7,267 nt of DNA from Bacteroidales bacterium (GCA_031264975.1 JAISDH010000344.1:1-7267), one strand, 5' to 3'. Counted from the first letter of the stretch, positions 1 through 6,889 are shown. Numbers and translations: made by a program. Notes: generated by a model from the sequence alone, not told the origin.

Positions 1-2
1 TT

Positions 3-86
3 GCCCGAATGGCGGAATTGGTAGACGCGCTACATTCAGGGTGTAGTAACCAAACGGTTGTGCAAGTTCGAGTCTTGTTTCGGGTA
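3..86 (+). tRNA. tRNA-Leu, anticodon CAG
   Basis: The sequence folds as a class II tRNA. The acceptor stem is GCCCGAA (3-9) with TTCGGGT (79-85), the terminal pair being G-U, and the discriminator is A86. The D stem is GCG (12-14) with CGC (26-28). The anticodon stem CTACA (30-34) with TGTAG (42-46) encloses the loop TTCAGGG, putting CAG at 37-39. The long variable arm has stem AACC (48-51) with GGTT (56-59). The T arm is GCAAG/CTTGT around loop TTCGAGT. Long variable arm, A discriminator and CAG anticodon together mean leucine, reading CUG codons. No CCA is encoded (CAA follows), so the tail would be added after transcription. Its promoter lies outside the window. Confidence 0.96.
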
Positions 87-100
87 CAAAACATATTAAG

Positions 101-145
101 GGCAGCAGGCAACAAGCTGCAAGCAACAGGCAGGCAAGCCACGAG
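101..145 (+). repeat. (GCARCAR)n intergenic repeat element, copy 1
   Basis: Seven-base units GCAGCAG (102-108), GCAACAA (109-115), GCTGCAA (116-122) and GCAACAG (123-129) are followed by GCAG, GCAAGCC and ACGAG. The last 23 bases (123-145) are identical to 6704-6726 downstream of nadB, and unit order and tail match there too. The two are therefore copies of one element in the same orientation, about 6.6 kb apart. It begins 15 bases after the tRNA end. No function can be assigned. Confidence 0.8.
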
Positions 146-193
146 GAAATGCTCGTTGTTTGTACTTGTCGTCCCCTTTTCTTCATGGCTTGC
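134..193. repeat. Inverted repeat / hairpin downstream of tRNA-Leu
   Basis: The arm at 134-149 pairs with 178-193 over 16 positions: 14 Watson-Crick pairs, one G-T wobble and one C-A mismatch, around a 28-base loop. The left arm is the tail of repeat copy 1. The right arm carries CTTCATGGCTTG, which is repeated at 217-228, so two alternative pairings exist. It could be a processing or termination structure for the tRNA transcript, but no run of T follows directly, so that is only a possibility. Confidence 0.6.
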
Positions 194-270
194 GTGTCCT
201 TTATTTCTTCTCTCCTCTTCATGGCTTGTTTCCTATTTATATCTTTCATTGGTAGTTTTTTACTAATCTT

Positions 271-353
271 TCTCTAAGCTCTCTCTAAGCTCTCTTATAT
301 ATCTCTCTCATTTATAGTTTTCTTTTTTCACTTTCTCTAAGATTTCTCTAAGG
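271..353. repeat. Short 11-base tandem units (TCTCTAAG type)
   Basis: TCTCTAAGCTC occurs twice head to tail (271-281, 282-292) and is followed by two decayed units in the same 11-base register (293-303, 304-314). A second block, TTTCTCTAAGA and TTTCTCTAAGG (332-342, 343-353), has the same length and core. The shared CTCTA core and 11-base period tie these blocks to the larger array starting at 419. Confidence 0.65.
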
Positions 354-418
354 TAGTTATTTTTTCACTTGTATATAATTTTCATTTACAGACATTTTTC
401 CAAGCTATCTATAATTGT

Positions 419-608
419 TCTCTATGCTCGCTCTATGCTCGCTCTATGCTTTCTCTATACTTTCTCTATGCTCGCTCCATGCTTTCTCTATGCTCGCTCT
501 GGTATAGCTCCAATATAGCTCCAATGTAGCTCCAATGTAGCTCCAATGTAGCTATAAAGGTAGCTATAAAAGTAGCTATAGGATAGCTATAAGGCGGCTA
601 TAAGAAAG
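419..608. repeat. Long 11-base-period array with gradually changing units
   Basis: From 419 to 550 there are twelve consecutive 11-base units in constant register. They begin as TCTCTATGCTC/GCTCTATGCTC (419-495), pass through GCTCTGGTATA (496-506) and become GCTCCAATATA and GCTCCAATGTA (507-550, the last form three times in a row). The array continues as GCTATAAAGGTA and GCTATAAAAGTA (12 bases each, 551-574), then GCTATAGGATA, GCTATAAGGCG and GCTATAAGAAAG up to 608. Neighbouring units resemble each other more than distant ones do, as expected from repeated local slippage. An 11-base period does not keep a reading frame, so this is not coding. The function is unknown; the period is close to one helical turn. 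Confidence 0.8.
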
Positions 609-786
609 AAATAAGATATAGAAAGGAAGAAAGAATGAAGGCAACAAATAATAAGTAGAAACTTGCTCCTTTTTGTTCCTTGTCCCCTGTACCTTGCCTC
701 TCTTTTCCACGCTTGGCGCAACGCTTCAAATTAAAGATTGGGATAAAAACAAGGTAAAAAAACAGGCGGCAACCAAAAAAATAGTG

Positions 787-794
787 TACTTTTG
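787..794 (+). promoter_or_regulatory. Bacteroidota -7 box (TACTTTTG) for gldB operon
   Basis: TACTTTTG matches the TAnnTTTG consensus of the primary sigma factor in Bacteroidota. It is followed by CAACAAAATAA, so transcription would begin near 800 and give a leader of about 60 bases. No TTTG -33 element sits 19-21 bases upstream. The leader contains AGATTATA twice in tandem (845-852, 853-860) just before the gldB ATG and no Shine-Dalgarno sequence, which is normal for the phylum. Confidence 0.6.
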
Positions 795-862
795 CAACAA
801 AATAAAAATGCGGGAATAGTTTCTGTATTTTTTTGTAATTAAAGAGATTATAAGATTATAAA

Positions 863-1885
863 ATGAAGAAGTATTTAGTTTGGGTAATAGTGATTTTTTG
901 TTTGGGTTTTTCTGCGTGTAACAGGAAGAATTCAAATAAGCCGAGCGTCAATCCGTCGAAGGTCAAACAAATACAGGAATCCATGGATATTAAAATTAAA
1001 CGATACGAAAAGGCATTGAATAATATCCATATAGATAGCCTCAAAGCAGGGCTTGTGGCGTTGCAAAAAGATTATTACTTTTTTGTGGGAGACAATCCGG
1101 GCGATTCAGCCAATGTGGAACAAATCAGGAATTATCTTGCCGACAAAAGGATTAAACAACTGTATCTGGATGTGCAAAAACAATATCCTGACCTGTCTGA
1201 TATGGAAAAAGGATTTAATGAGTCCTTTTCGCGGTTGAAATATTATTTTCCACAAGCAAATATTCCCGCTATTTATACGGCTATCACCGGGCTGTATTAT
1301 GAAATGCCGGTCATGTTTTATGATTCTACGCTGATTATTGCATTGGATATGTATCTGGGAAAAGATTACAAGTTGTACAAACAATTGGGAGTATCGGTGC
1401 CGCAATATATTATTCGACGGTTTTCAAAGGAATATATTCTGCCGGACTGCTTTAGCGAAATGTCCTACCAATATATAAAGTATAAGGATATACAGGGAAC
1501 GTTATTGGATGAAATGATATTGGAAGGGAAACGACTGCTATTTACCGAAGCCGTACTTCCCGAACTTGCCGATTCTATTATATTTCCTTACCCGCAGGAA
1601 AAAATACAGTGGGTAATCAACAATGAAGCTAAAATATGGGGACATTTGATTGAAAAGAAATATCTGTATTCAAAAGACAATATCATTATTCGGAAATTAG
1701 TTAGAGAAGCGCCCTTTACAAGTGAGTTTGGAAACCAGTCTCCCGGAAAGGTGGGAGCGTGGATTGGCTGGCAAATATGCCGTTCCTGGATAGAAAAGAA
1801 TCCGCAAAAGCCTATCCAAGACCTTATGCAGGAAATTGATGCTCAAAAAATCCTTGCCGAATCTAAATATAAACCTAAAAAATAA
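863..1885 (+). CDS. gldB: GldB-family gliding-motility lipoprotein
   Basis: A 340-residue protein with a lipoprotein signal: MKK, a hydrophobic stretch (about residues 4-17) and a lipobox ending FSAC with Cys19, so the mature form is anchored to a membrane facing the periplasm. The body matches what I recall of GldB: a YYFP segment near 127-130, LDMYLGKD at 161-168, GAWIGWQI near 298-305 and the ending ESKYKPKK. GldB is needed for gliding in Flavobacterium and occurs in many non-gliding Bacteroidota; its biochemical role is not established. Length is as usual for the family. It is first in a tight + strand group, 8 bases ahead of cdaA. In flavobacteria the usual neighbour is gldC, which is not seen here. 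Family assignment rests on recognised motifs, not a database search. Confidence 0.88.
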   Translation: MKKYLVWVIVIFCLGFSACNRKNSNKPSVNPSKVKQIQESMDIKIKRYEKALNNIHIDSLKAGLVALQKDYYFFVGDNPGDSANVEQIRNYLADKRIKQLYLDVQKQYPDLSDMEKGFNESFSRLKYYFPQANIPAIYTAITGLYYEMPVMFYDSTLIIALDMYLGKDYKLYKQLGVSVPQYIIRRFSKEYILPDCFSEMSYQYIKYKDIQGTLLDEMILEGKRLLFTEAVLPELADSIIFPYPQEKIQWVINNEAKIWGHLIEKKYLYSKDNIIIRKLVREAPFTSEFGNQSPGKVGAWIGWQICRSWIEKNPQKPIQDLMQEIDAQKILAESKYKPKK

Positions 1886-1893
1886 TTTGCCGT

Positions 1894-2697
1894 ATGAATA
1901 TATTACCTTTCCTTGATTTTTTAAATATACATGTTGTAGACGTGCTGGATATTATTTCAGTGGCGCTTTTGTTTTACTTTCTCTACCGCCTTATTCGGGG
2001 AACGGCAGCATTTAATATTTTCTTTGGCTTACTTTCATTTTATATCTTATGGAAGTTGGTGGTGCTTTTCCGAATGGAGTTGTTATCCGAATTGTTAGGG
2101 CAGTTTGTCAGTGTGGGTATTATTGCGCTTATTATTGTGTTTCAGCCGGAGATACGGCAGTTTCTGTTATTTCTTGGTAGCAAGAATCCGCTCAAAAAAG
2201 CAAACTTCCTGATATGGAAAGAACGAACAAGACATCAGAACATTCCTCGAATCAATGCCATTGTTCAGGCTTGCGTTCACATGTCGGCTTCGTTTACGGG
2301 AGCCTTGATTGTCATTACAAGAGAACATAATCTGGAAGAATATATTCAAACAGGAGAAATGATTAACGCCCGAACTTCAAGGGAATTAATCGAAACCATT
2401 TTTTTTAAAAATACGCCGCTGCACGACGGCGCTTTGATTATTAATCAACAAACCATGGTGGCGGCACGATGTATTTTACCCGTATCCCATCAGGAAAACA
2501 TTCCGTCTTCTATGGGATTACGGCATCGGTCGGCAATCGGAATTACGGAACTGACAGACGCTATTGCCGTTGTTGTTTCCGAACAGACAGGCGCTATTTC
2601 CTGCTGCATCGACAGAGAAATTAAACAGGGAATATCAAGCGAAGAATTGAAAACTATTTTAGAAAATATATATACAAATAAAATTGACGTCAAATGA
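1894..2697 (+). CDS. cdaA: Diadenylate cyclase CdaA (c-di-AMP synthase), membrane bound
   Basis: A 267-residue enzyme that condenses two ATP into cyclic di-AMP. The N-terminus holds three likely membrane segments (about residues 15-34, 38-57 and 69-86), followed by a DAC (DisA_N) domain. The two diagnostic catalytic motifs are intact: DGA at 178-180 (in HDGALII) and RHR at 210-212 (in GLRHRSAIGIT). This is the CdaA/DacA architecture, not DisA, which lacks membrane helices and has a DNA-binding tail. c-di-AMP commonly controls potassium and osmolyte transport and envelope homeostasis. The gene starts 8 bases after gldB with no Shine-Dalgarno sequence, and its stop overlaps the ahcY start (ATGA), suggesting co-transcription and translational coupling. 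No cdaR/ybbR or glmM partner lies next to it. Confidence 0.95.
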   Translation: MNILPFLDFLNIHVVDVLDIISVALLFYFLYRLIRGTAAFNIFFGLLSFYILWKLVVLFRMELLSELLGQFVSVGIIALIIVFQPEIRQFLLFLGSKNPLKKANFLIWKERTRHQNIPRINAIVQACVHMSASFTGALIVITREHNLEEYIQTGEMINARTSRELIETIFFKNTPLHDGALIINQQTMVAARCILPVSHQENIPSSMGLRHRSAIGITELTDAIAVVVSEQTGAISCCIDREIKQGISSEELKTILENIYTNKIDVK

Positions 2698-4103
2698 TGG
2701 AAAATACATTAAATTATAAAGTGGCAGACATGAATCTTGCCGACTTTGGAAGAAAAGAAATAGAGATAGCAGAAAAAGAAATGCCGGGATTGGTATCTAT
2801 CCGTGAAAAATACGGAAAAGAACAACCATTGAAAGATGTACGTATATCCGGTTCATTACACATGACTGTCCAAACAGCGGTACTTATTGAGACGCTTGTT
2901 GAATTGGGAGCAGACGTGCGTTGGGCGAGTTGCAATATTTTTTCTACGCAAGACCATGCAGCGGCAGCTATTGCCGCAAAAGGAATCCCAGTGTTTGCAT
3001 GGAAAGGCGAATCGTTGGAAGATTATTGGTGGTGTACTCGACAAGCGTTATCGTTTCCGAACGGGAAAGGTCCCCAACTTATCGTAGACGACGGCGGCGA
3101 CGCAACGCTTTTGATTCATAAAGGATATGCCGTTGAAAACAATCCGTCTTTATTGGATGCGAATACGAACTCTAAAGAAGAAGCCGTGATACTGCAAACA
3201 TTAAAGACCATCTTTACCGAAGACCCTCAACATTGGCATAGGGTTGTGGTTGACTTGAAGGGCGTTTCCGAAGAAACAACAACGGGCGTTCACCGCTTGT
3301 ATCAGATGATGGAACGCGGAGAATTGTTGATTCCTGCCATTAACGTGAACGATTCGGTTACCAAATCAAAGTTTGATAATCTTTACGGTTGTCGGGAATC
3401 TTTGGCTGACGGGATTAAACGGGCTACCGACGTGATGATTGCCGGAAAAGTGGTTGTTGTTTTGGGTTATGGAGATGTTGGAAAAGGTTGTGCAAGGTCT
3501 ATGCGTTCTTATGGCGCAAGGGTGATTGTAACGGAAATTGACCCCATTTGCGCATTGCAAGCGGCTATGGAAGGTTTTGAAGTTGCCCCTGTTGAGGATG
3601 TTATTACGGAAGGAAATATTTTTGTAACCACAACGGGAAACAGAGACGTTATTACCATTGACCACATGCGACAAATGTCCGACCAGGCAATTGTTTGTAA
3701 TATCGGTCATTTCGACAATGAGATACAAGTGGATAAACTGGAACATTATCCCAATATCCGTAAGCGAAACATCAAACCGCAAGTAGACGAATATACCTTT
3801 GACGACGGACATGCTATCTTTTTGCTGGCAGAGGGACGTTTGGTTAATTTGGGTTGTGCAACAGGACATCCTTCTTTTGTGATGAGTAATTCGTTTACCA
3901 ATCAGGTGTTGGCTCAGATAGACTTATGGAAAAATAATTATCCGGTAGACGTTTATCGTTTGCCTAAATATTTGGATGAAGAAGTGGCTCGTTTGCACCT
4001 GAAGAAGATTGGCGTTAAGTTAACGACGCTTACGCAGGAACAGGCAGACTATATCGGGGTGAAAAAAGAAGGACCTTACAAGGCTGACCATTATCGTTAT
4101 TAA
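2694..4103 (+). CDS. ahcY: Adenosylhomocysteinase (S-adenosyl-L-homocysteine hydrolase)
   Basis: A 469-residue cytosolic, NAD-dependent enzyme that splits S-adenosylhomocysteine into adenosine and homocysteine, removing the product inhibitor of methyltransferases. Substrate-site motifs are in place: LHMTVQTA (55-62), DDGGDAT (132-138), GVSEETTTGVH (190-200) and the Lys224/Asp228 region with Cys233 in NLYGCRES. The NAD-binding loop is GYGDVGKG (258-265), followed by NIGHFDNE (336-343), GHPS (391-394) and the conserved C-terminal end PYKADHYRY. The extra segment around 145-185 is typical of bacterial forms longer than the human enzyme. The first ATG (2694) overlaps the cdaA stop; a second ATG directly follows (2697), so the exact start is uncertain by one codon. 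All key residues are present. Confidence 0.98.
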   Translation: MMENTLNYKVADMNLADFGRKEIEIAEKEMPGLVSIREKYGKEQPLKDVRISGSLHMTVQTAVLIETLVELGADVRWASCNIFSTQDHAAAAIAAKGIPVFAWKGESLEDYWWCTRQALSFPNGKGPQLIVDDGGDATLLIHKGYAVENNPSLLDANTNSKEEAVILQTLKTIFTEDPQHWHRVVVDLKGVSEETTTGVHRLYQMMERGELLIPAINVNDSVTKSKFDNLYGCRESLADGIKRATDVMIAGKVVVVLGYGDVGKGCARSMRSYGARVIVTEIDPICALQAAMEGFEVAPVEDVITEGNIFVTTTGNRDVITIDHMRQMSDQAIVCNIGHFDNEIQVDKLEHYPNIRKRNIKPQVDEYTFDDGHAIFLLAEGRLVNLGCATGHPSFVMSNSFTNQVLAQIDLWKNNYPVDVYRLPKYLDEEVARLHLKKIGVKLTTLTQEQADYIGVKKEGPYKADHYRY

Positions 4104-4121
4104 AGAGGATATTTTCTCTTT
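4102..4121 (+). terminator. Weak hairpin after ahcY
   Basis: AAAGAG (4102-4107) pairs with CTCTTT (4116-4121), and two further weak pairs extend the stem inward. The hairpin overlaps the ahcY stop codon, is AT-rich and is followed by only one more T, so it is at best a weak or partial terminator. Its right arm runs into the -33 element of the next promoter. Confidence 0.3.
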
Positions 4122-4152
4122 TGCTTAACAGAAACTGTTGTTGATATTTTTG
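4120..4152 (+). promoter_or_regulatory. Bacteroidota promoter for the CDF exporter-nadB pair
   Basis: TTTG (4120-4123) and TATTTTTG (4145-4152) are separated by 21 bases, matching the TTTG / 19-21 / TAnnTTTG consensus of Bacteroidota. Transcription would begin near 4159, about 15 bases before the ATG at 4175. This suggests the last two genes are a separate transcription unit from gldB-cdaA-ahcY, though read-through is possible. Confidence 0.6.
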
Positions 4153-4174
4153 TATTGTTAATAAGAAATGAAGA

Positions 4175-5107
4175 ATGCATAAACATAGTCATAGTCATCA
4201 AGACAAAGACAGGTCGAGGCAAAACATAGCGATTGCTTTTCTGCTTAATCTTTCGTTTACCCTTATAGAATTTGTCGGCGGTATGCTAACCAACAGTATT
4301 GCGATTATATCCGACGCCGTACATGATTTGGGCGATTCTATTTCGCTTGCTTTTGCCTGGTATTTTGAGAAGTTATCAAAACGTTCTCCCACTATCAAGT
4401 ACAGTTATGGGTATAAACGATTTTCCATATTGGGTGCGCTTCTCAATTGTATTATATTACTGATAGGCTCTATCATTGTTATTTACGAATGTGTGAAGCG
4501 CATTATAGAACCGCAAAACGTTAAGGTAGAAGGAATGTTTATCTTAGCCATTATCGGGATTGTTGTCAATGGATTTGCCGTATGGCGCACAAGCAAAGGG
4601 AAAGGCGTTAATGAACGGGTGGTTTCTTTGCATCTGTTGGAAGACGTTTTGGGTTGGGCGGCGGTATTGGTTGTAAGTATTGTCATGTTTTTTGTCGATT
4701 TACCGATACTCGACCCTTTGTTATCCATAGGTATTGCTCTGTTTATATTATATAATGTGGTACGAAATATGAGAATTGCGTTGAAAGTGATTCTGGAAGG
4801 CGTTCCGCTGGATATGGATATATATAAACTGAAACAGAAAGTGGAAACCATTCCGGCTATAGAATCTGTTCATGACTTGCATGTATGGAGTTTGGATGGT
4901 CAGTATAATGTGGCAAGCGCTCATGTTGTTGTGAAGCAGGAAAACAATTCTCTGGAAGAGTTGGCGCCTGTTAAAGAACAAATCAGAATATTGATGAAAG
5001 AGGAAGGGATAGAACATGTTACCATAGAGTTTGAAAACGAACAAGAGTACTGTTCCCCCTGCGATAAGGATTTTATTGAAAAGAAAATAATAGATGAACA
5101 GCGTTGA
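4175..5107 (+). CDS. Cation diffusion facilitator (CDF) metal exporter, probably zinc
   Basis: A 310-residue inner-membrane antiporter that exports divalent metal in exchange for protons. It begins with a His-rich tail (HKHSHSH). About six membrane segments follow (roughly 17-38, 41-62, 85-105, 118-136, 153-174 and 177-195), then a cytoplasmic C-terminal domain (about 205-300). The transport-site residues are visible: H50-x3-D54 with D47 in the second segment (SDAVHDLGD) and H153-x3-D157 in the fifth (HLLEDVLG). Two His-based pairs of this kind are typical of zinc-transporting ZitB/CzcD-like members. The C-domain has VHDLHVW (232-238), His250 and a C-x2-C motif (293-296) that may bind metal. 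No metal-responsive regulator is adjacent. Its end overlaps nadB by 14 bases. Family is certain; metal preference is inferred. Confidence 0.93.
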   Translation: MHKHSHSHQDKDRSRQNIAIAFLLNLSFTLIEFVGGMLTNSIAIISDAVHDLGDSISLAFAWYFEKLSKRSPTIKYSYGYKRFSILGALLNCIILLIGSIIVIYECVKRIIEPQNVKVEGMFILAIIGIVVNGFAVWRTSKGKGVNERVVSLHLLEDVLGWAAVLVVSIVMFFVDLPILDPLLSIGIALFILYNVVRNMRIALKVILEGVPLDMDIYKLKQKVETIPAIESVHDLHVWSLDGQYNVASAHVVVKQENNSLEELAPVKEQIRILMKEEGIEHVTIEFENEQEYCSPCDKDFIEKKIIDEQR

Positions 5108-6653
5108 TTTTTTAGTGATTGGTTCCGGTATTGCGGGTTTGAGTTTTGCGCTAAAGGCGAGAAAGTACGGGAAAGTATGTATCATCACCAAAGACACGGC
5201 GGAAGAAACCTCTACGCGTTATGCACAGGGTGGAATTGCCGCCGTAACATACGACCCCGATACCTACGAAAAACATATTAAAGATACCATGGTTGCCGGA
5301 TGCGAATTGTCCGACCCTGAAATTGTCCGCATTACCATTACCGAATCCACCGAACGGGTAAAAGACCTTATTCAATGGGGCGTTGATTTTGACAAAACCA
5401 AGTCCGGAAAATATGATTTGGCGAAAGAAGGCGGTCATTCGGAGTTTCGTGTTTTGCATCATAAAGATGAAACCGGTTTGGAGATTCAACAGAAACTTTA
5501 TCGTCAGGCAAAGGAAGACAGTCAAATAGAAATTCTGGAGAAGTATTATGCCGTAGAACTCATTACCCAACATCATTTAGGAGTCATTGTTACAAAACAT
5601 TCCACCGACATACATTGTCATGGCGCATACGTCTACAATCCCCACACGCAAAAGGTAGAACCGGTGTTGGCAAAATGTACAATCGTCGCAACGGGAGGCA
5701 TTGGAAACGTATATGGTAATACGACCAATCCCCCCATTTCCACCGGAGACGGCATTGCCATGGTGCATCGCGCAAAGGGACTTGTACGCGGAATGGAATT
5801 TGTACAGTTTCATCCCACCGCTCTCTATCATCCCACAGAACGACCCGCATTTCTGATAACAGAGGCATTGCGGGGGGCAGGCGCAAGGTTAAAGCTCCTG
5901 AACGGAAACGAGTTTATGGGGAAATACGACAGTCGGGGTTCTTTGGCTCCCAGGGATATTGTTGCCAGAGCGATAGACAATGAAATGAAAATTAGCGGAG
6001 ACGACCATGTCTTTTTAGATGCGCGACATTTGGATAAGGTTATTTTCTTCAATCATTTTCCAAACATATACAGTAAATGTCTGAGCGTTGGCATTGACGC
6101 AACAAAAGACATGATACCGGTTGTGCCTGCCGCTCATTATTCTTGCGGGGGCATTTACGTAAACCAGTGGGGAGCCACTACGATAGAAAACTTGTATGCG
6201 TTAGGGGAATGTTCCTCTACGGGGCTTCATGGGGCGAATCGTTTAGCGTCAAACTCGCTGTTGGAATCGTTGGTATTTTCCCACCGCGCATGTATAGACG
6301 CGACTAAAAAGCTAAACACAACTTCTTTTCAGGAAGGGATTCCCAATTGGGACGCAGAAGGTACTGTGTCTAACGAGGAAATGGTATTGATAACCCAAAG
6401 CGTTAAAGAACTACAATCTATCATGAGTAATTACGTAGGCATTGTCCGTTCCGATTTACGTTTACAACGAGCGTTCGACCGCTTGAATATTCTCCACCGA
6501 GAAACCGAAGCGCTTTACCAACGTTCAGTAGTCACAAAACAAATCTGTGAATTACGTAACATGGTAGGAACCGCCTACCTAATCATCCGAGAAGCTATGA
6601 AAAGAAAAGAAAGCCTCGGACTGCATTATTCAACAGATTATCCGCCGAAATAA
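5094..6653 (+). CDS. nadB: L-aspartate oxidase (quinolinate synthesis)
   Basis: A 519-residue FAD enzyme that oxidises L-aspartate to iminoaspartate, which NadA turns into quinolinate for NAD synthesis. The FAD-binding fingerprint GSGIAGLS is at 10-17, followed by RYAQGGIAA (42-50). The succinate dehydrogenase/fumarate reductase-like catalytic set is present: EGGHSEFR (112-119), QFHPTAL (238-244), EALRGAGARL (257-266), APRDIVAR (285-292), PAAHYSCGG (345-353) and GLHGANRLASNS (377-388). The C-terminal domain ends in the characteristic GLHYSTDYP. Length is normal for NadB, and the Glu-rich signature separates it from SdhA/FrdA. The start overlaps the transporter gene by 14 bases, so translation is probably coupled. 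The usual partners nadA and nadC are not in the window; the gene instead ends in a repeat-rich spacer. Confidence 0.97.
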   Translation: MNSVDFLVIGSGIAGLSFALKARKYGKVCIITKDTAEETSTRYAQGGIAAVTYDPDTYEKHIKDTMVAGCELSDPEIVRITITESTERVKDLIQWGVDFDKTKSGKYDLAKEGGHSEFRVLHHKDETGLEIQQKLYRQAKEDSQIEILEKYYAVELITQHHLGVIVTKHSTDIHCHGAYVYNPHTQKVEPVLAKCTIVATGGIGNVYGNTTNPPISTGDGIAMVHRAKGLVRGMEFVQFHPTALYHPTERPAFLITEALRGAGARLKLLNGNEFMGKYDSRGSLAPRDIVARAIDNEMKISGDDHVFLDARHLDKVIFFNHFPNIYSKCLSVGIDATKDMIPVVPAAHYSCGGIYVNQWGATTIENLYALGECSSTGLHGANRLASNSLLESLVFSHRACIDATKKLNTTSFQEGIPNWDAEGTVSNEEMVLITQSVKELQSIMSNYVGIVRSDLRLQRAFDRLNILHRETEALYQRSVVTKQICELRNMVGTAYLIIREAMKRKESLGLHYSTDYPPK

Positions 6654-6674
6654 AACAAGGGCGAAAGGGAAAAA

Positions 6675-6726
6675 GGCAGCAAGCAACAGGCAACAAGCAA
6701 CAGGCAACAGGCAGGCAAGCCACGAG
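6675..6726 (+). repeat. (GCARCAR)n intergenic repeat element, copy 2
   Basis: Five seven-base units (GCAGCAA, GCAACAG, GCAACAA, GCAACAG, GCAACAG; 6676-6710) are followed by GCAG, GCAAGCC and ACGAG. The order is the same as in copy 1 at 101-145, with one unit more and 23 identical bases at the end (6704-6726). It begins 21 bases after the nadB stop and abuts the palindrome starting at 6728. Confidence 0.8.
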
Positions 6727-6727
6727 C

Positions 6728-6807
6728 AGCACGCAGATGACGCAGATTAAAAGGATTTTCGCAGATAATCTGTGTTTATCTTTTTAAAGCTGTGTTATCT
6801 GCGTGCT
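6728..6807. repeat. 80-base near-perfect palindrome (REP/MITE-like)
   Basis: The outer arms AGCACGCAGAT (6728-6738) and ATCTGCGTGCT (6797-6807) are perfect inverted repeats. Pairing continues inward through 6745/6790 with only two G-T wobbles, giving 18 uninterrupted pairs, and goes on with few mismatches to about 6756/6778. At the centre CGCAGAT/ATCTGTG (6760-6766, 6768-6774) can form its own hairpin. The motif GCAGAT recurs three times. Sequences of this kind (repeated CGCAGATTA words) resemble intergenic repeats I associate with Bacteroidota genomes, but this is memory and not a search. It may act as a bidirectional terminator for nadB or be a non-autonomous mobile repeat. It has no coding capacity. 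Confidence 0.75.
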
Positions 6808-6864
6808 AAAAAGATGTAAAATACAAAGAGTAAAAGAGAGAAAAACATTAATCATTATTTTCTC

Positions 6865-6889
6865 GGCTTGCCTGCTTGTTGCTTGTTTC
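6865..6889 (-). repeat. Partial inverted copy of the (GCARCAR)n element
   Basis: Read on the minus strand this gives GAAACAA, GCAACAA, GCAG and GCAAGCC, the same unit order as the ends of copies 1 and 2. With copy 2 it flanks the palindrome in inverted orientation. The copy is short and decayed. Confidence 0.6.

Larger units (their letters stand above)
87..862. other. Repeat-rich spacer between tRNA-Leu and gldB
   Basis: About 775 bases with no credible gene. In order it holds a (GCARCAR)n element (101-145), a hairpin (134-193), a direct 13-mer TCTTCATGGCTTG at 180-192 and 216-228, two small blocks of 11-base units (271-314 and 332-353), a long 11-base-period array (419-608) and the gldB promoter box (787-794). 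The left half is strongly pyrimidine-rich on this strand, whereas about 550-660 is purine-rich. The only frame in the first part (9-266) runs through the tRNA and is not believable. No integrase, transposase or other gene remnant was recognised. Confidence 0.7.

Noticed and set aside
9..266. Plus-strand open frame of 85 codons
   Set aside because: It begins inside the tRNA-Leu and runs through the (GCARCAR)n element and pyrimidine-rich repeats; the hydrophobic tail is a by-product of CT-rich sequence.
419..608. CRISPR array
   Set aside because: Units are 11-12 bases with no spacers between them and they change gradually. This is a tandem array, not repeats separated by unique spacers.
826..835. 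Second -7 box near the gldB start
   Set aside because: TA followed by seven T and a G is two bases too long for TAnnTTTG; it is simply a T tract.
1..862. Integrated element using the tRNA-Leu as attachment site
   Set aside because: No integrase gene, no duplicated tRNA 3' end elsewhere in the window and no cargo genes. Adjacency to a tRNA alone is not enough.
3366..3869. 167-codon minus-strand frame
   Set aside because: It lies wholly inside ahcY on the opposite strand. The plus-strand protein has complete family motifs across this span.
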